A stretch of 64,000 bases of DNA from NCBI GenBank assembly GCA_021502835.1, contig JAKFGP010000014.1, positions 1-64,000 on the forward strand, read 5' to 3'. The position numbers and the translations under genes were made by a program. The notes beneath the pieces were generated by a model, which was not told the origin of the DNA, searched no databases, and worked only from the letters and a program-made list of their open reading frames with translations. The stretch is from Streptomyces thinghirensis. Lineage in GTDB: Bacteria > Actinomycetota > Actinomycetia > Streptomycetales > Streptomycetaceae. Positions 40,019-49,733 of this stretch are shown piece by piece (positions within the stretch are counted from its first letter, which is position 1; the number at the start of each line of letters is the position of its first letter).

Positions 40019-41079
40019 ATGGCGCGGGCGATCTGGACGGGTGTCATCACCTTCGGGCTGGTCTCGGTGCCCGTCGGTCTGTTCCACGGCGACCCAGGGA
40101 CCACACGGTCCGCTTCCACCAATTGCAGCGCAGCACGCTCTGGACCGGATCCGCAACCGCCGGGTCAACGAGCGCACCGGCAAGGAGGTCGGCCCCGGTG
40201 ACATCGTCAAGGGCTACGAGGTCGGCGAGGGCGAGTACGTCGTCGTCGAGCCGGAGGAACTGAACGAGATCGCGCCGGGCCGCTCCCAGACCCTGGAGAT
40301 CACCGACTTCGTCGACCTCGACCGCATCGCACCGGTGTACTTTCGGCCGCACCTGCTACGTCGCCCCCGCGCGGCAGGGAGTACCTCAAAGGTCTAGAGC
40401 TGCTCCGCACCGCCCTCGCCGAGGCCGGCAAGGTCGGCGTCGCCACCTTCGTCATGCGCAACCGGCAGTACCTGACCGCGCTCCGTGCCGAGGACAAGGT
40501 CCTGGTGCTCCAGACGCTGCACTGGGCCGACGAGGTCCGCGACCCGATGAGGAGCTGCCCGAGCTGCCGGAGGGCCGGGCGGGCCGGGGCAAGGAACTGG
40601 ACATGGCGATGCGTCTCGTCGACGCCCTCAGCGCCTGGGACCCCGCCCGCTACCACGACTCCTACCAGGAGAAGGTCCGCGAGCTGGTCCGGGCCAAGGC
40701 CGAGGGCAAGGAGGTCGCCGTCGCCGAGGAAGCGCCCGGGCCACCAACGTCGTCGACCTGATGGAGGTCCTGCAGGGCAGTCTGGAGCAGGCGAAGGGCG
40801 GTCCAGAGGCAAGCCCTCGGCACCCCGGAAGAAGGACAACACAACACCGAGGGGCGCAAGGACACCGAAGGCTGCAGGGCACCGAGAGGCGGAAGGGCAC
40901 CGAGAGGCGGAAGGGCACCGAGAGGCGGAAGAAGGCCACCGCACCCTCCCGCAAGGCGCGCCGCTCAAGCGGGGCAGGCTGCGGGGCTGGGCCGGCGGAA
41001 GCTGCAACTGGGCGCAGTACCAGCGGCCATGGCCGGCGGACGTCGAGGACAAGACCGCGAACAGCGTATCAACATCTAG
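40019..41079 (+). CDS. ku: Ku DNA end-binding protein
   Basis: The start [20 protein letters not shown] is invariant in bacterial Ku, followed by [24 protein letters not shown] text, [69 protein letters not shown] and [20 protein letters not shown]. Ku forms a ring on double-strand breaks and recruits LigD for end joining; no ligD is seen here. The core is normal in length. The C-terminal tail after [13 protein letters not shown] is long, basic and contains a perfect triple 18-bp repeat, unlike the usual SAP-like or KA-rich ends. The stop is placed at TAG 41077 with low certainty. Six frameshifts. Confidence 0.88.
40877..40930 (+). repeat. Three 18-bp perfect direct repeats in the Ku tail
   Basis: GGGCACCGAGAGGCGGAA occurs three times head to tail without a mismatch. 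In the likely frame each unit codes for G-T-E-R-R-K, giving a basic (GTERRK)3 tail; in another frame it codes for E-A-E-G-H-R. Confidence 0.9.
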
Positions 41080-41126
41080 CCGGTGCAGGCGGCAGCCGAG
41101 GAGAGACGGCCGCCGCCTGAGACGCC

Positions 41127-41987
41127 ACTCAGGGTTGCTGAGCATACCTTCCCGCAGACGGGCCAGCAGGCGTGAGATCAGGCCGGGAGACGTGCATCTG
41201 CGAGCACCCGAGGCTGTTCGCCGATCTCCTTCTGGGTGAGCCTCCTCCACGAACCGCATGTGGATGATCTGCCGGTCGCGCTCGCTGAGCTCGGCCATCA
41301 GCGGGGCGAGGGGTGGAAGTCCTCGACGAGCGCGCAGCGCCGTCCTCCTCCACACCGATGAAGTCGGCCAGTACCGACCTCGCCGTTCTCGGGCCCGTCC
41401 CCGGTCAGCGCGGCGTCCAGCGGAGGCGGAGTTGTAGCCGTTGGCCGCGATCTGGCCCTCGACGACCTCGTCCTCGCTGGGATGTTCATCAGCGTGGCCA
41501 GTTCCGCTATGGTGGGCTCGCGGTCCGGACGGTGGACAGTTCCTCGGGCCTCGGGCCAGCTCACGCGCACTCCTGGAGGCGCCGCGGTACGTGCACCGCC
41601 CAGGTGGTGTCACGGAAGAACCGCTTGATCTCGCCGACGATGTACGGCACGGCGAAGGAGGTGAACTCGACCTCGCGCGCCAGCTCGAACCGGTCGATGG
41701 CCTTGATCAGGCCGATCATGCCGGTCTGGACGATGTCCTCCATCTCGTCCCCGCGACTGCGGAAGCGGGCCGGCGGCGAACGCGGACCAGGTGACATGTT
41801 CATCTCGATCAGCGTGTTGCGCGCGTACTGGTACTCGTGCGTGCCCTCTTCGAGTACCGTCAGGCTGCTTGAAGAACGGCTTCGACAACTCCCGCGCGTC
41901 CTCGGGCGCCACCTGGTTGCGATCCGCTACCTCCGGCATGCCCGTGGTGGTGTGCTCGGTGATCTGTGCGGTCGTCCGTCCACTCAC
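41127..41987 (-). CDS. SigB/F/G-type general-stress sigma factor
   Basis: About 285 residues of a group 3 sigma-70 factor. Region 2: YARNTLIEMNMSLVRFAAGR, DIVQTGMIGLIKAIDRFELA with D-x-x-Q-x-G-x-x-G-L-I-K-A and VEFTSFAVPYIVGEIKRFFR with the -10 recognition helix ending RDTTWAVHVPRRLQE. Region 3: EPTIAELATLMNIPEDEVVE. Region 4: LSERDRQIIHMRFVEELTQK and SQMHVSRLISRLLARLREGM. GTG 41987. The typical end comes just after MLSNPE at about 41127, masked by a shift. Such factors are set free by anti-anti-sigma/anti-sigma switches, whose parts lie upstream on the same strand. Eight frameshifts. Confidence 0.9.
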
Positions 41988-42126
41988 GATGCGTCCCCTC
42001 CCAGTCGATCGGGCCCCGTCACTGTCGGCTTGTCGGCCGACGAGAGAGCCGCCTACCCCGGGTCAAGAGGCACCCACACATGCTTCCGCGATCGGCATGG
42101 CGGGCGAGCGGCTTCCGACAATCGTT

Positions 42127-43048
42127 TCAGAGGCCGAGGTAGGAGCGGACGGTGGTGCCGTCGTCCGACGTGTGCACCCGCACCAGATCGGCGACGTAGT
42201 GGACGAGAGCAGGCCGGCCGCAGATCTGCCCCGTGCGCCGGGGGCCGGCGGCCGGCCAGCGGATCCGAGGCGCACCGCGTCGCGGACCTCGCACACCACC
42301 TGCCCGGCATCGGACCAGATCGCCAGCGTCCCGTGACCACCGCCGTGGACCACGCTGTTGGTGGTGAGCTCCGCCACCGCCAACTCCGTGTCCTGAAGGC
42401 GTTGCTCGGCCAGCCCGCGCGACGCGGCCCGGCCGACGGCGAAGCGCCGCTACCTCGGGCAGCTCCCGGGCACCGAAGGCGAGGACGTCGGCGTCCGGGC
42501 GGGATCCAGCGGCTCTGCTAGCCAGGCGACGACCGGCGGGCCAGTCGTAGGCCCGCTGGCCCGCTCACCTGCCTCCGGCGATGACCGTCGGATGGGTGAC
42601 GAAGGGCGTCGGCCGGGACGTCCGCGTCCGGCCCGGCCTCGTCGTGCGGGCCGGATCGTCGCGGAACGGCCTGCGAAGGCCGCGTTGATCAGTGCCTCGT
42701 GCTGGGCGCACGCCGGGTACTCCGCGCGCTGCGCCCGGCCCCGACGGACTCGCCGATGATGCGCACCCGTTCGTCCGCGTGCGCGTCGGCGAACGCCTTG
42801 CTGAGCACCCCGGGGATGATCGCGCCCGGATTGCGCCCGGCCTCCGTCATGTCCAGAAGGAACGTCCGCGTCCGTTCCCAGCCCGTCCCTGATCAGCTCC
42901 AGGTTGCGGGCGGGCACGGCCACCGCCACGGGTTCGCGCGGCCAGTCCCTCCCGTACGAACGGCAGCCGTCCGGTCGGCGTACTCGCGCTCCGAGCGGTA
43001 GAACAGCGCCGGATGCGCGAACGCCTCCTCGTGGGTCACCGTGCTCAT
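42127..43048 (-). CDS. MEDS-domain anti-sigma / histidine-kinase-like ATPase (RsbA-like)
   Basis: About 305 residues. The N-terminal MEDS sensory domain: EEAFAHPALFYRSEREYADR, REPVAVAVPARNLELIRDGL, GAIIPGVLSKAFADAHADER and ESVWPGRSAVEYPACAQHEA. The C-terminal HATPase domain: ELAVAELTTNSVVHGGGHGT (N box), VVCEVRDAG (G1) and GQICGRGLLLVHYVADLVRV (G2), ending DDGTTVRSYLGL. It resembles RsbA-type anti-sigma regulators, where the ATPase binds a SigB-like factor or phosphorylates an STAS antagonist, and the MEDS domain takes a chemical signal. ATG 43048 overlaps the stop of the STAS gene. About ten frameshifts. Confidence 0.85.
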
Positions 43049-43397
43049 CGCGGCGCCACCTCGATACGGCGCAGGGACGGCCAGAACAGCTCCAGCACCC
43101 GGGGCAGTTGCGGCGGGGGCTGTTCCACCACGACCCGCCCGCCGGGCAGGTTCATGGCGGTGACGGCGAGTGCCGCGACACCGGCCACATCGACGAACCG
43201 CACGCCGGACAGTTCCAGGTAGGACACGTCCGTGTGCTGCCTGGACAGTTCCGTGAGGGCCTCTTCTCCCAGGACGGGCGGGTGGTAACGCTGACCTCTC
43301 CGCTGGCGCGGAGTCCGGGACGGCCGGGCAGCGGCCGTACCCAGCACGGCCCCGCTGCGCACCGGGGCGGTCCGCCCGTGGCGCCTGTAGCATCCAC
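43045..43397 (-). CDS. STAS-domain anti-sigma factor antagonist
   Basis: About 117 residues. VLGEEALTELSRQHTDVSYL, ELSGVRFVDVAGVAALAVTA and LPGGRVVVEQPPPQLPRVLE form an STAS domain. The loop reads F-V-D-V-A-G, where classic SpoIIAA/RsbV antagonists have a phosphorylatable Ser (D-S-S/D-S-T-G); here the position is Val-Ala, so phospho-control may be lost or use another residue. GTG 43397 has AAGGAGA upstream. Its TGA overlaps the ATG of the MEDS-ATPase gene (ATGA), supporting a working pair. One or two frameshifts near 43285. Confidence 0.8.
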
Positions 43398-43529
43398 ACT
43401 CGATCTCCTTCGTCCGGCCAGGCAGCCTATCGCGATGAGCTGTCGTTCGCCGGTGTGGGGGACAGAACATGCGAGGGGGACACGAAGCGGGGAACAAGCA
43501 CAGTGAGCGTCCTCGGAAGGGGAAGACCG

Positions 43530-43898
43530 ATGTTTGAAGCGAACAACATTCGTGACTGGCGTGGACATGACGTCGTGGACGGTGACGGCCGTAAGATCGG
43601 GGCTCTCGAGTCCATCTCACTTCGACACCGCCACCGATCGGCCCGCGTTCTCCGCGGTCATGATCGGCCTGCCGACCCGCCGACGATCTGGTGTTCGTCC
43701 CGGTGGACAAGGCCACCGTCGGGCCGGGCTACCTGAAGGTGGGCTATGACAAGAGCCTGGTCAAGGACGCGCCCGGGATCGGCTTCGACGAGGTGAGAAC
43801 TCGCGGCCGAGGACAGGGGCGCCGTCTTCGCCCACTACCAGCCCTGCCCTACAGAGCAGGGCAGCGCGGTGAGCAGCGCCGGCTCGGCCGGCGGCTGA
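43530..43898 (+). CDS. PRC-barrel domain protein
   Basis: About 120 residues: MFEANNIRDWRGHDVVDGDG then RKIGALESIYFDTATDRPAF, RLVFVPVDKATVGPGYLKVG, YDKSLVKDAPGIGFDEELAA and GAVFAHYQLPYRAG. This is a PRC barrel, a beta-barrel often found in stress-related small proteins in actinobacteria, where such genes are usually targets of SigB-type factors. ATG 43530 has GGAAGGGGA upstream. It is divergent from the STAS gene, in line with membership of the general-stress block. Frameshifts near 43615, 43680, 43795 and 43850. Confidence 0.8.
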
Positions 43899-43932
43899 AC
43901 CGTCCGACGAGCCTCTTCGAGGGGAGACGACC

Positions 43933-44160
43933 TTGAGCCTGTTCCTCCTGCTGTTGCTGGTGGCGCTCGTCCTCGGCGTGATCGGGCTGGCCGCCGAGGG
44001 GCTGTTCTACCACTTCGTCATCGGCGCCGTGGTCCTGGTCGCCGACCTGGTCCTCGTCGGGTACTCATCGGACGCCGAGGACGACCCGCACGCTGAGCGG
44101 CACGCCGGGCGGGCACCCGCACGCCGGGCGGGGCACGCACCGGGGCCGACCGCGCCGTCG
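43933..44160 (+). CDS. Small hydrophobic membrane protein
   Basis: SLFLLLLLVALVLGVIGLAA then EGLFYHFVIGAVVLVADLVL is a two-helix hydrophobic protein of the type often linked to SigB regulons in Streptomyces (about 55 residues). The start appears to be TTG 43933 after a GAGGGGAGA ribosome site. The native stop after the second helix and a basic tail is missing from the frame, probably owing to an indel, so the end is uncertain. It follows the PRC-barrel gene by 35 bases. Confidence 0.65.
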
Positions 44161-44204
44161 CCGGTGCGATCGGCCCACCTCGCGCGACCGGGGGACAGGC
44201 CCCG

Positions 44205-44763
44205 GCTAGCCAGTTCCGCGCGCGGTCCGCGGCCTCCGTCTCGGACGTCGCGCCGCCCGTCGCCAGGGTGCCTCCGGAGCTCTCCAGATGGGCCCGCACG
44301 AACCACTGGAACTGCTCCAGGTCCCGGGCTGGCCGATCGGAGGTCCTCCGTGGCGGGATCGATGTCGCCCGCCTCCTTCACCGCCTCGCGCACTCCCTCG
44401 ATCACGCCGGTGTACACGACATCGAGCGCGGCGAGGTGGGCGATGGCGTCGGCCCGGCCGATGGGTAGTCGTCCCAGGGCCGCTCGGCCACCAGCGCCCC
44501 GGGCGTGCCCTGCGCCACCCCGCCGAGTGCGGCGATGCGCTCCGCGACGTCGTCGGCCATCTCGCGCACCTGGTCGACCTGCGGGTCGATCTATCTCGTG
44601 CACGGCGATGAAGTGCGGTCCCGACGTTCCAGTGCAGCGCTTGGAGGGTCAGATGCAGGTCGTTGAGGGCGTGCAGGCGCATCCGCAGCGCGCCGATCAG
44701 CCGGCCGGCGGCCTCGCGCTCGATGCCGGGGACCGTGTACTTCGGGGTCAGGTCGTGCGTCAT
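44205..44763 (-). CDS. dps: Dps-family ferritin-like protein
   Basis: About 180 residues: MTHDLTPKYTVPGIEREAAG, RMRLHALNDLHLTLQALHWN then VGPHFIAVHEMIDPQVDQVR, EMADDVAERIAALGGVAQGT and EDLLIGQLRDLEQFQWFVRA. The H-W-N-V-x-G-P-H-F and D-x3-D-x-x-A-E-R-I-x-A-L-G motifs form the inter-subunit ferroxidase centre. Dps oxidises Fe(II) with peroxide and stores iron, protecting DNA. ATG 44763. Convergent with the hydrophobic-protein gene; as part of the stress block, likely controlled by the SigB/F-type factor. The end after RARNWLA is blurred by a frameshift. Confidence 0.9.
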
Positions 44764-44968
44764 GGCGGACACCAGCTCCTCATGCGTTTCGTTACGTCGT
44801 TGCACGTGAACGACTGCCCCGCATCGGCGACGGCAGACATACGCGTGCGCTGTGCCTCGAGGAGGACGGGTCTCCCCGAGCGAGAGTCAACCCTCGGGGG
44901 CGTCCTTCCGGCGCCGCGTCGCGGACCGTACCAGGGAAGCGACGCCGGGGCGGCGGCCCGCCGACAGG

Positions 44969-45524
44969 ATGATGTGCGTGACCACGACACCACGGATTCC
45001 CGCCCCCGCCCGCTGGGCGGTCCTCGCCGCCCACGCCGTCGCGCTCCTCACCCTGCCGACCGGACTGTGGCGCCTCCTGCCGGCGGCCGGGCGGCCTGCC
45101 GGGTACACCGAGGGCGGGCTACGAGGCGATGGGCGTCGACGGACGGGGCGTGGTGTACGGTGGTGGGACTGAGCGTGGTGAGCGAGGCGCTGGCCCTGCT
45201 CACGCTCGGCCTGGTCCGGCCCTGGGGCGAGGTGGTCCCGCGCCGGGTCCCGCTGCTCGGCGGGCGGCCGGTCCCGGTGATGGCGCGGCGGTCCTCCCGG
45301 CAGGTCTGGGTGCCGTCGTGCTGACCGCCCTGTGGACCCCGTTCGCCTGGTGGTGGGCCACCCCGCACCCCGACATGACGTCGCTCGGCGCCACGCTCCT
45401 GGGCTTCGCCTACCTGCCCCTGGTCGCGTGGGGCCCGCTGCTCGGCGCCGTCACCGTCTCCTACTACCGCCGACGCCGTCCCGCGGTGACCGGTTCCGGG
45501 CGGGCGCCGATCACAGGGCTCTAG
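44969..45524 (+). CDS. Hypothetical integral membrane protein
   Basis: About 185 residues with four helices: RWAVLAAHAVALLTLPTGLW, VVYVVGLSVVSEALALLTLG, LGAVVLTALWTPFAWWW and TLLGFAYLPLVAWGPLLGAV, ending SYYRRRRP. The pattern is that of a common Streptomyces four-helix membrane protein without known function. Start ATG 44969 (or 44972). Frameshifts near 45115, 45165 and 45290. Confidence 0.7.
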
Positions 45525-45535
45525 GGTGCCTGCCC

Positions 45536-45961
45536 GTGACGGGTGCCCCGGATTTCCACGACGGCGTGCCCCTGTGGCGCGATCAGCGCTTCGTGCTGCT
45601 CCTGAGCGCACGCGTCATGTCGGCACTGGGCAACGGCTTCGCCCGGGTGGCGCTGGGGTTCGCGGTACTCGCGCTGCCGGGGGCCGGGGCGGGCCGGCTG
45701 TCACTGTTGCCGGCGTGCCAGGCGTTGCCGCAGCCCTGTTCAACCTGATCGGCGGCGTCACTGGTTCGGCTCGCTCGCCTCGCCCCGCTCGGCCTGCTCG
45801 TCGCCGGCTCCGTGGCGACGGCCGTGGGCACCGCCCGCGCGCTGGCCGGCTGCGCGGCCCCGATCGTTCCGGCCGGCGCGGCGGCCCTGCTCTCCCCGCA
45901 GGTGCGCGGACTGCGCGCCGACGACGTCAGGACGGCGGAGCGGGCAGGGGCATCGCGCTGA
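45536..45961 (+). pseudogene. MFS transporter with large internal deletion
   Basis: The first 75 residues are the start of an MFS exporter: PDFHDGVPLWRDQRFVLLLS then ARVMSALGNGFARVALGFAV and LACQALPQLLFNLIGGV (helices 1-2). The reading then passes directly into WFGSLASPLGLLVAGSVATA and LAGCAAPIVPAGAAALLSPQ with VRGLRADDVRTAE, which is helices 11-12 and the C-tail of the same family. Some 250-300 residues are absent between them, at about 45755. It ends at TGA 45959, overlapping the convergent FMN reductase. It cannot be a working transporter as given; collapse during assembly is an alternative. Confidence 0.7.
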
Positions 45962-46530
45962 GCGCACGCGCCGCGTGGACGAGATTGGACGCCATGGCCC
46001 GGCCGGTCGAGGTCGACCAGTCGTGGCCGCGGTCGTCGTCGAGGTAGTCGGGTCCGGGGCCGGGACCCAGGTGCCAGTAGGTCCAGGCCTGACCCGGAAT
46101 CGTGTAGCCGATGTCCGAGAGCCCGCCGCTGATCTCACTGATGACGTGGTGGGCGCCGTCCTCGTTCCCGGTGACCAGGACCCCGGCGACGCGGTTGTAG
46201 GCGACGGGACGCTCCTCGTCGTCGGTCTCGCTGAGCATGGCGTCCATGCGTTCGAGGACCCGCTGGGCCACCGAGGACGGGCGGCCGAGCCAGGTCGGCG
46301 AGGCGATGATCAGGATCTGCGACGCCAGCAGCTTCTCGTACGCCCGGCCAGTCGTCGCCGTCGCCCATGTCGGTCTCGACCCCGGTTTCAGGTTCAGGTC
46401 GACGGCCCGTACGACATCCACCTCCGCCCCGTGGTCCTTTGAGGGCCGCGATGACCGTGGCGGCGAGGGCCTCGGTGTTCGACGGCTGAGGGGAGGGCTT
46501 GAGAGTGCAGTTGATGACGAGTGCGCGCAT
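45927..46530 (-). CDS. NADPH-dependent FMN reductase family protein
   Basis: About 200 residues: MRALVINCTLKPSPQPSNTE then ALAATVIAALKDHGAEVDVV, ILIIASPTWLGRPSSVAQRV (second flavin loop S-P-T-W-x-G), AGVLVTGNEDGAHHVISEIS and YTIPGQAWTYWHLGPGPGPD. This is a flavodoxin-like quinone or FMN reductase of the WrbA/NAD(P)H-oxidoreductase kind; the T-L-K-P-S-P-x-x-S-N-T phosphate loop is intact. ATG 46530. One or two frameshifts near 46390-46440. It overlaps the tail of the truncated MFS gene by 35 bases. Confidence 0.88.
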
Positions 46531-46583
46531 GCCTACCCCTCTTCCCCGGGCGGCGGCTTTCGATCGTCCGAACGCGGGACCGT

Positions 46584-46838
46584 TCACCCACCCGGACGCG
46601 CGGCGGACCGGCGGTGTCCGCTCAGGGCAGGGGCGATGCCGTCCAGTTTGCCCTGCTTGGCGTCGTCGACCAGCGACGAGAACTGGTCGGCGCTCATCTG
46701 TACGCGCTGGCCGAAGTCGTCGGTCAGGACGACCCGTTGCTCCGCCGGGGCGTCGGGGTCGACGAACAGCTGGGGGCAGCCGCAGTCGCAGTTTCCGCAG
46801 AACGTCGCTACGGGCTCCAGGCCATGAGGGTCGGTCAT
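46584..46838 (-). CDS. Small Cys-rich hypothetical protein
   Basis: An intact 84-codon gene: MTDPHGLEPVATFCGNCDCG then CPQLFVDPDAPAEQRVVLTD and RVQMSADQFSSLVDDAKQGK. The N-terminal C-x2-C-x-C-x-C cluster could bind a metal or Fe-S cluster. Similar small Streptomyces proteins exist, annotated only as hypothetical. ATG 46838. It lies 53 bases upstream of the FMN reductase on the same strand, so the two may form a redox pair. Confidence 0.75.
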   Translation of the reverse strand: MTDPHGLEPVATFCGNCDCGCPQLFVDPDAPAEQRVVLTDDFGQRVQMSADQFSSLVDDAKQGKLDGIAPALSGHRRSAARPGG

Positions 46839-47188
46839 ACCGGTGCACCTTCCGTGGGAGACGGGTGTCCGCGCCGGTGTCCGCACCGGCGGTCGTGGGG
46901 GAACTGACTGGGGGATACCCGGCCCGGCGGCCGCGGACGCCGGTGCCTCCGCCCGGCGCGGAGGCACGGCGGACGGTCCCCGTGCGCCGGCGCTCCCGCG
47001 TCCGCTTCCGGTGCTCCGGTCCGGCGGGGACGGCCGGTGAACCGGACGGGCCTTCAGTCCGACCGTATGTGGGTGAAGTGTGCTGTGGATGTGGTGTGGA
47101 TCACGCGCGTCGTGTTGAGTGGGGGGACCGGACCGGAATCCGTACCCACCGGTGATCACGGGAGCCCGGATGCAAGGATGAGGCCGCC
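46839..47188. other. Intergenic region without recognisable gene
   Basis: 350 bases between the divergent Cys-rich protein and the membrane protein. It must hold both promoters. No open frame gives family-like sequence, and I see no clear palindrome. Confidence 0.5.
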
Positions 47189-47916
47189 ATGACTGCAGGG
47201 TGGTGTTCTCGCACGGTACGGGCCGCGGTGTCCCGCGGCCGTCTGCGTGCTGCTCGCCGCCCTGGGCCACATCCTGATGTCCGGGACCGCGGTGCCCTGG
47301 TGGGCCATGGCGGCGGGCGCGTTGGCCACGGGCGGCGCCGCCTGGTGGCTCGCCGACCGGGAACGCGGACCGCTCGCCGTCGTCGGTGTCGCCGTGGCCG
47401 CCCAGACCGTACTGCACACGTCCTTCTCGCTCGCCCAGGCGACGAAGCGGCCGCCGTCGTCGGACGACGAGTCCCTCGCGCGCCGTTGGCTGGACGTCCT
47501 GCTGTGCCGGATGCCGTCCGGCCCGGGCGGGGGAGCACGGCGCCATGCCGACGTCGATGAACACCGCGGGCCACGGCCCTCATGCCGGGCACTCCATGCC
47601 CGGTATGGACGCCATGGACCCCGCGGCCACGCCATGGGCGGCATGTCCTCGACCGGCATGCTCACCGCCCACCTGGTGGCCGCGCTGCTGTGCGGCCTCT
47701 GGCTCGCCCACGGCGAACGCGCCGTCTTCCGCGTCCTGCGGTGCCTCGCCACCCGGCTCGTCGCGCCCCCTGCGCCTGCTGTTCCGGCTGCCCTCGCCGC
47801 CGCACCGCCCGCGCGTCCGGGCCCGCCGAGCGGCCTCGGACCGGGCACCGCGCCGTCTTCTCCTCGCCCACGCGATCACTTCTCGGGGCCCGCCCGCCGG
47901 GGTCGCTGCCGTCTGA
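47189..47916 (+). CDS. Membrane protein with His/Met-rich loop
   Basis: About 240 residues with five or six helices: VCVLLAALGHILMSGTAVPW, MAAGALATGGAAWWLADRER, LAVVGVAVAAQTVLHTSFSL and LTAHLVAALLCGLWLAHGER. Between helices 3 and 4 is the loop NTAGHGPHAGHSMPGMDAMD with further GHAMGGMSSTGM, very rich in His and Met, as in copper-handling membrane proteins. Metal binding is inferred. ATG 47189. About five frameshifts. An ECF sigma factor follows 199 bases downstream on the same strand. Confidence 0.75.
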
Positions 47917-48114
47917 CGGCAGCAGGTCCCCCGAGGCCACCGGCGAATCGTCGAGCCGTCGAGCCGCCGGCGTCGCGCCTCGGGGCACCGGCCGTGCGCT
48001 CCCCGCGCCCGGCCGCCCACCCCTTGGCCGGTCCCGCCGTGCCGCCGGTCCCGTTCCGCACGGGCTGGCCTCGCCCGGAGACCGGGTCCCTGATCCCGAG
48101 AAGGACAGACACAG

Positions 48115-48733
48115 GTGATCACTCCTGCCCTGCCCCCACCACGCCGGCAGCCGGGTACGTCCGCGAAGGGAGGCGTCCATCACGGCCTGGGCACTCGCCG
48201 CGCGCACCGGCGACCCCGTCGCCGTCGACCGCTCGTACGCGCCCTGCACCGGGACGTCCGCCACTACGTGACCTTCCTCGGTGCCGATCCGCAGAGCGCC
48301 GAGGACCTGACCCAGGACACCTTCCTGCGGGCCCTCGGCAGCCTGCACCGCTTCGAAGGCCGTTCCTCGGCCCGCACCTGGCTGCTCGCCATCGCCCGCC
48401 GCGCGGCGGGTCGACAGCATCCGTTACGACTCCTCCCGGCCCCGCCTGGCGGCCACGGACGACTGGGAGTCGGCCGTGGAGCGCACCCAGCCGCGCCATC
48501 TGCCCGGCTTCGACGACGGCATCGCCCTCGCCGAACTGCTCGCCGCGCTGCCCGACGACCGCCGCGAGGCGTTCGTCCTCACGCAGATGCTGGGGCTGCC
48601 CTACGCGGAGGCGGCTGACGTCAGCGACTGCCCGATAGGGACGGTGCGGTCACGGGTCGCCCGCGCCCGTACCTCCCTGATCGCGTGGCTGAACGAAGCC
48701 GAGCGCACCGTGCCGGTGGCCGCCGCCGCGTGA
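48115..48733 (+). CDS. ECF sigma factor
   Basis: About 205 residues. Region 2: [40 protein letters not shown] then [17 protein letters not shown]. Region 4: [40 protein letters not shown] and [16 protein letters not shown]. No separate anti-sigma gene follows; the upstream His/Met-rich membrane protein is on the same strand and could be the signal-linked partner, though it has no recognisable anti-sigma domain. GTG 48115. Frameshifts lie near 48180-48230 and 48405. Confidence 0.88.
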
Positions 48734-48861
48734 CGGCCGAGTCCGACGGCGGCGGGCCCGGATCACCTGGTGACCCGGGCCCGCCGCTGACGTCGCCCGC
48801 GTGTCCTCGGGCCGGTCCCGGCCCGAGGACTTCGTGGAGGGCTTCGGCTACCGTCGGCCGC

Positions 48862-49632
48862 ATGGCTGACGAGTGCTTCCGGCATCCACGGCTGGCCGCG
48901 GCACGACGCCCCCGACCCCGACCGCGGCGACCTCGACGCGTACATGCGCATGGCCGAGGAGTTCCGGCGCGCGGCGGGTGCTGGACATCGGCTGTGGAAC
49001 AGGCGTGTTCGCCCTGCTGCTGCCGGCCGCGGCGTGGAGGTCGTCGGCGCCGACCCCGCCCGAGCCTCCATCGAGGTGGCCCGGGGCAAGGCGAGTGGCG
49101 ACCGGGTGCGTTGATCGAGGGCGACGCCACCTCACTGCCCGCGCTGCGGGGTGGACCTGGCGACCATGACGGCGAACGCCGCCCAGGAGATCACCGACAC
49201 GCGGCTGTGGCACAGGACGCTGAAGGGCGCCTACGAAGCCCCTGCGCCCCGGCGGACGCCTCGTGTTCGAGACGCGGGACCCGGACCGGCGTGCCTGGGA
49301 GGAGTGGAACCTGCAGCGGACCCACCGGGTCACGGAGATCGCCGGCGTGGGCGCGGTCGAGAGCTGGTGCCGGCTGGTGGAGGTGAGGGTGGCCGCTGGT
49401 CTCGTTCCGCTGGACCTACGTATTCGGCTCGGACGGCGAAGTGCACACCTCGACTCGACGTTGCGCTTCCGAGCGGCGGCAGGAGGTCGAGGCGGACCTG
49501 GACGCACAGGGCTACGTGGTGGAGGAGGTGCGCGACGCACCCGACCGTGAGGCAAGGAGTTCGTCTGTCGCACGAGGCCCTGCGGACGACCGGCAGCTCA
49601 CCGGTCGTCCGACCCCACTGCAGGGTGGGTGA
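48862..49632 (+). CDS. Class I SAM-dependent methyltransferase
   Basis: About 250 residues: GDLDAYMRMAEEFRARRVLD then IGCGTGVFALLLAGRGVEVV with SAM motif I L-D-I-G-C-G-T-G, GADPARASIEVARGKA (motif II), DATSLPALRVDLATMTANAA, WHRTLKGAYEALRPGGRLVF and ETRDPDRRAWEEWN. The acceptor is unknown. ATG 48862. The tail (STLRFRERQEVEADLDAQGY then VVEEVRDAPDRPGKEFV) is read after shifts, and the exact stop is uncertain. About ten frameshifts. Confidence 0.82.
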
Positions 49633-49733
49633 ACCAGGAGCGGAGGCCCGCCCGGAAACCGGCAACCGACTTCGTCCCTCACTGCCGGGCCACACCCGTG
49701 ACCCGGCGACCCCAGGCGCCCATCCTTGACCCC

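Noticed and set aside
40860..41079. EAEGHR-repeat reading of the Ku tail
   Set aside because: That frame does not continue from the Ku core [13 protein letters not shown]; the GTERRK frame does.
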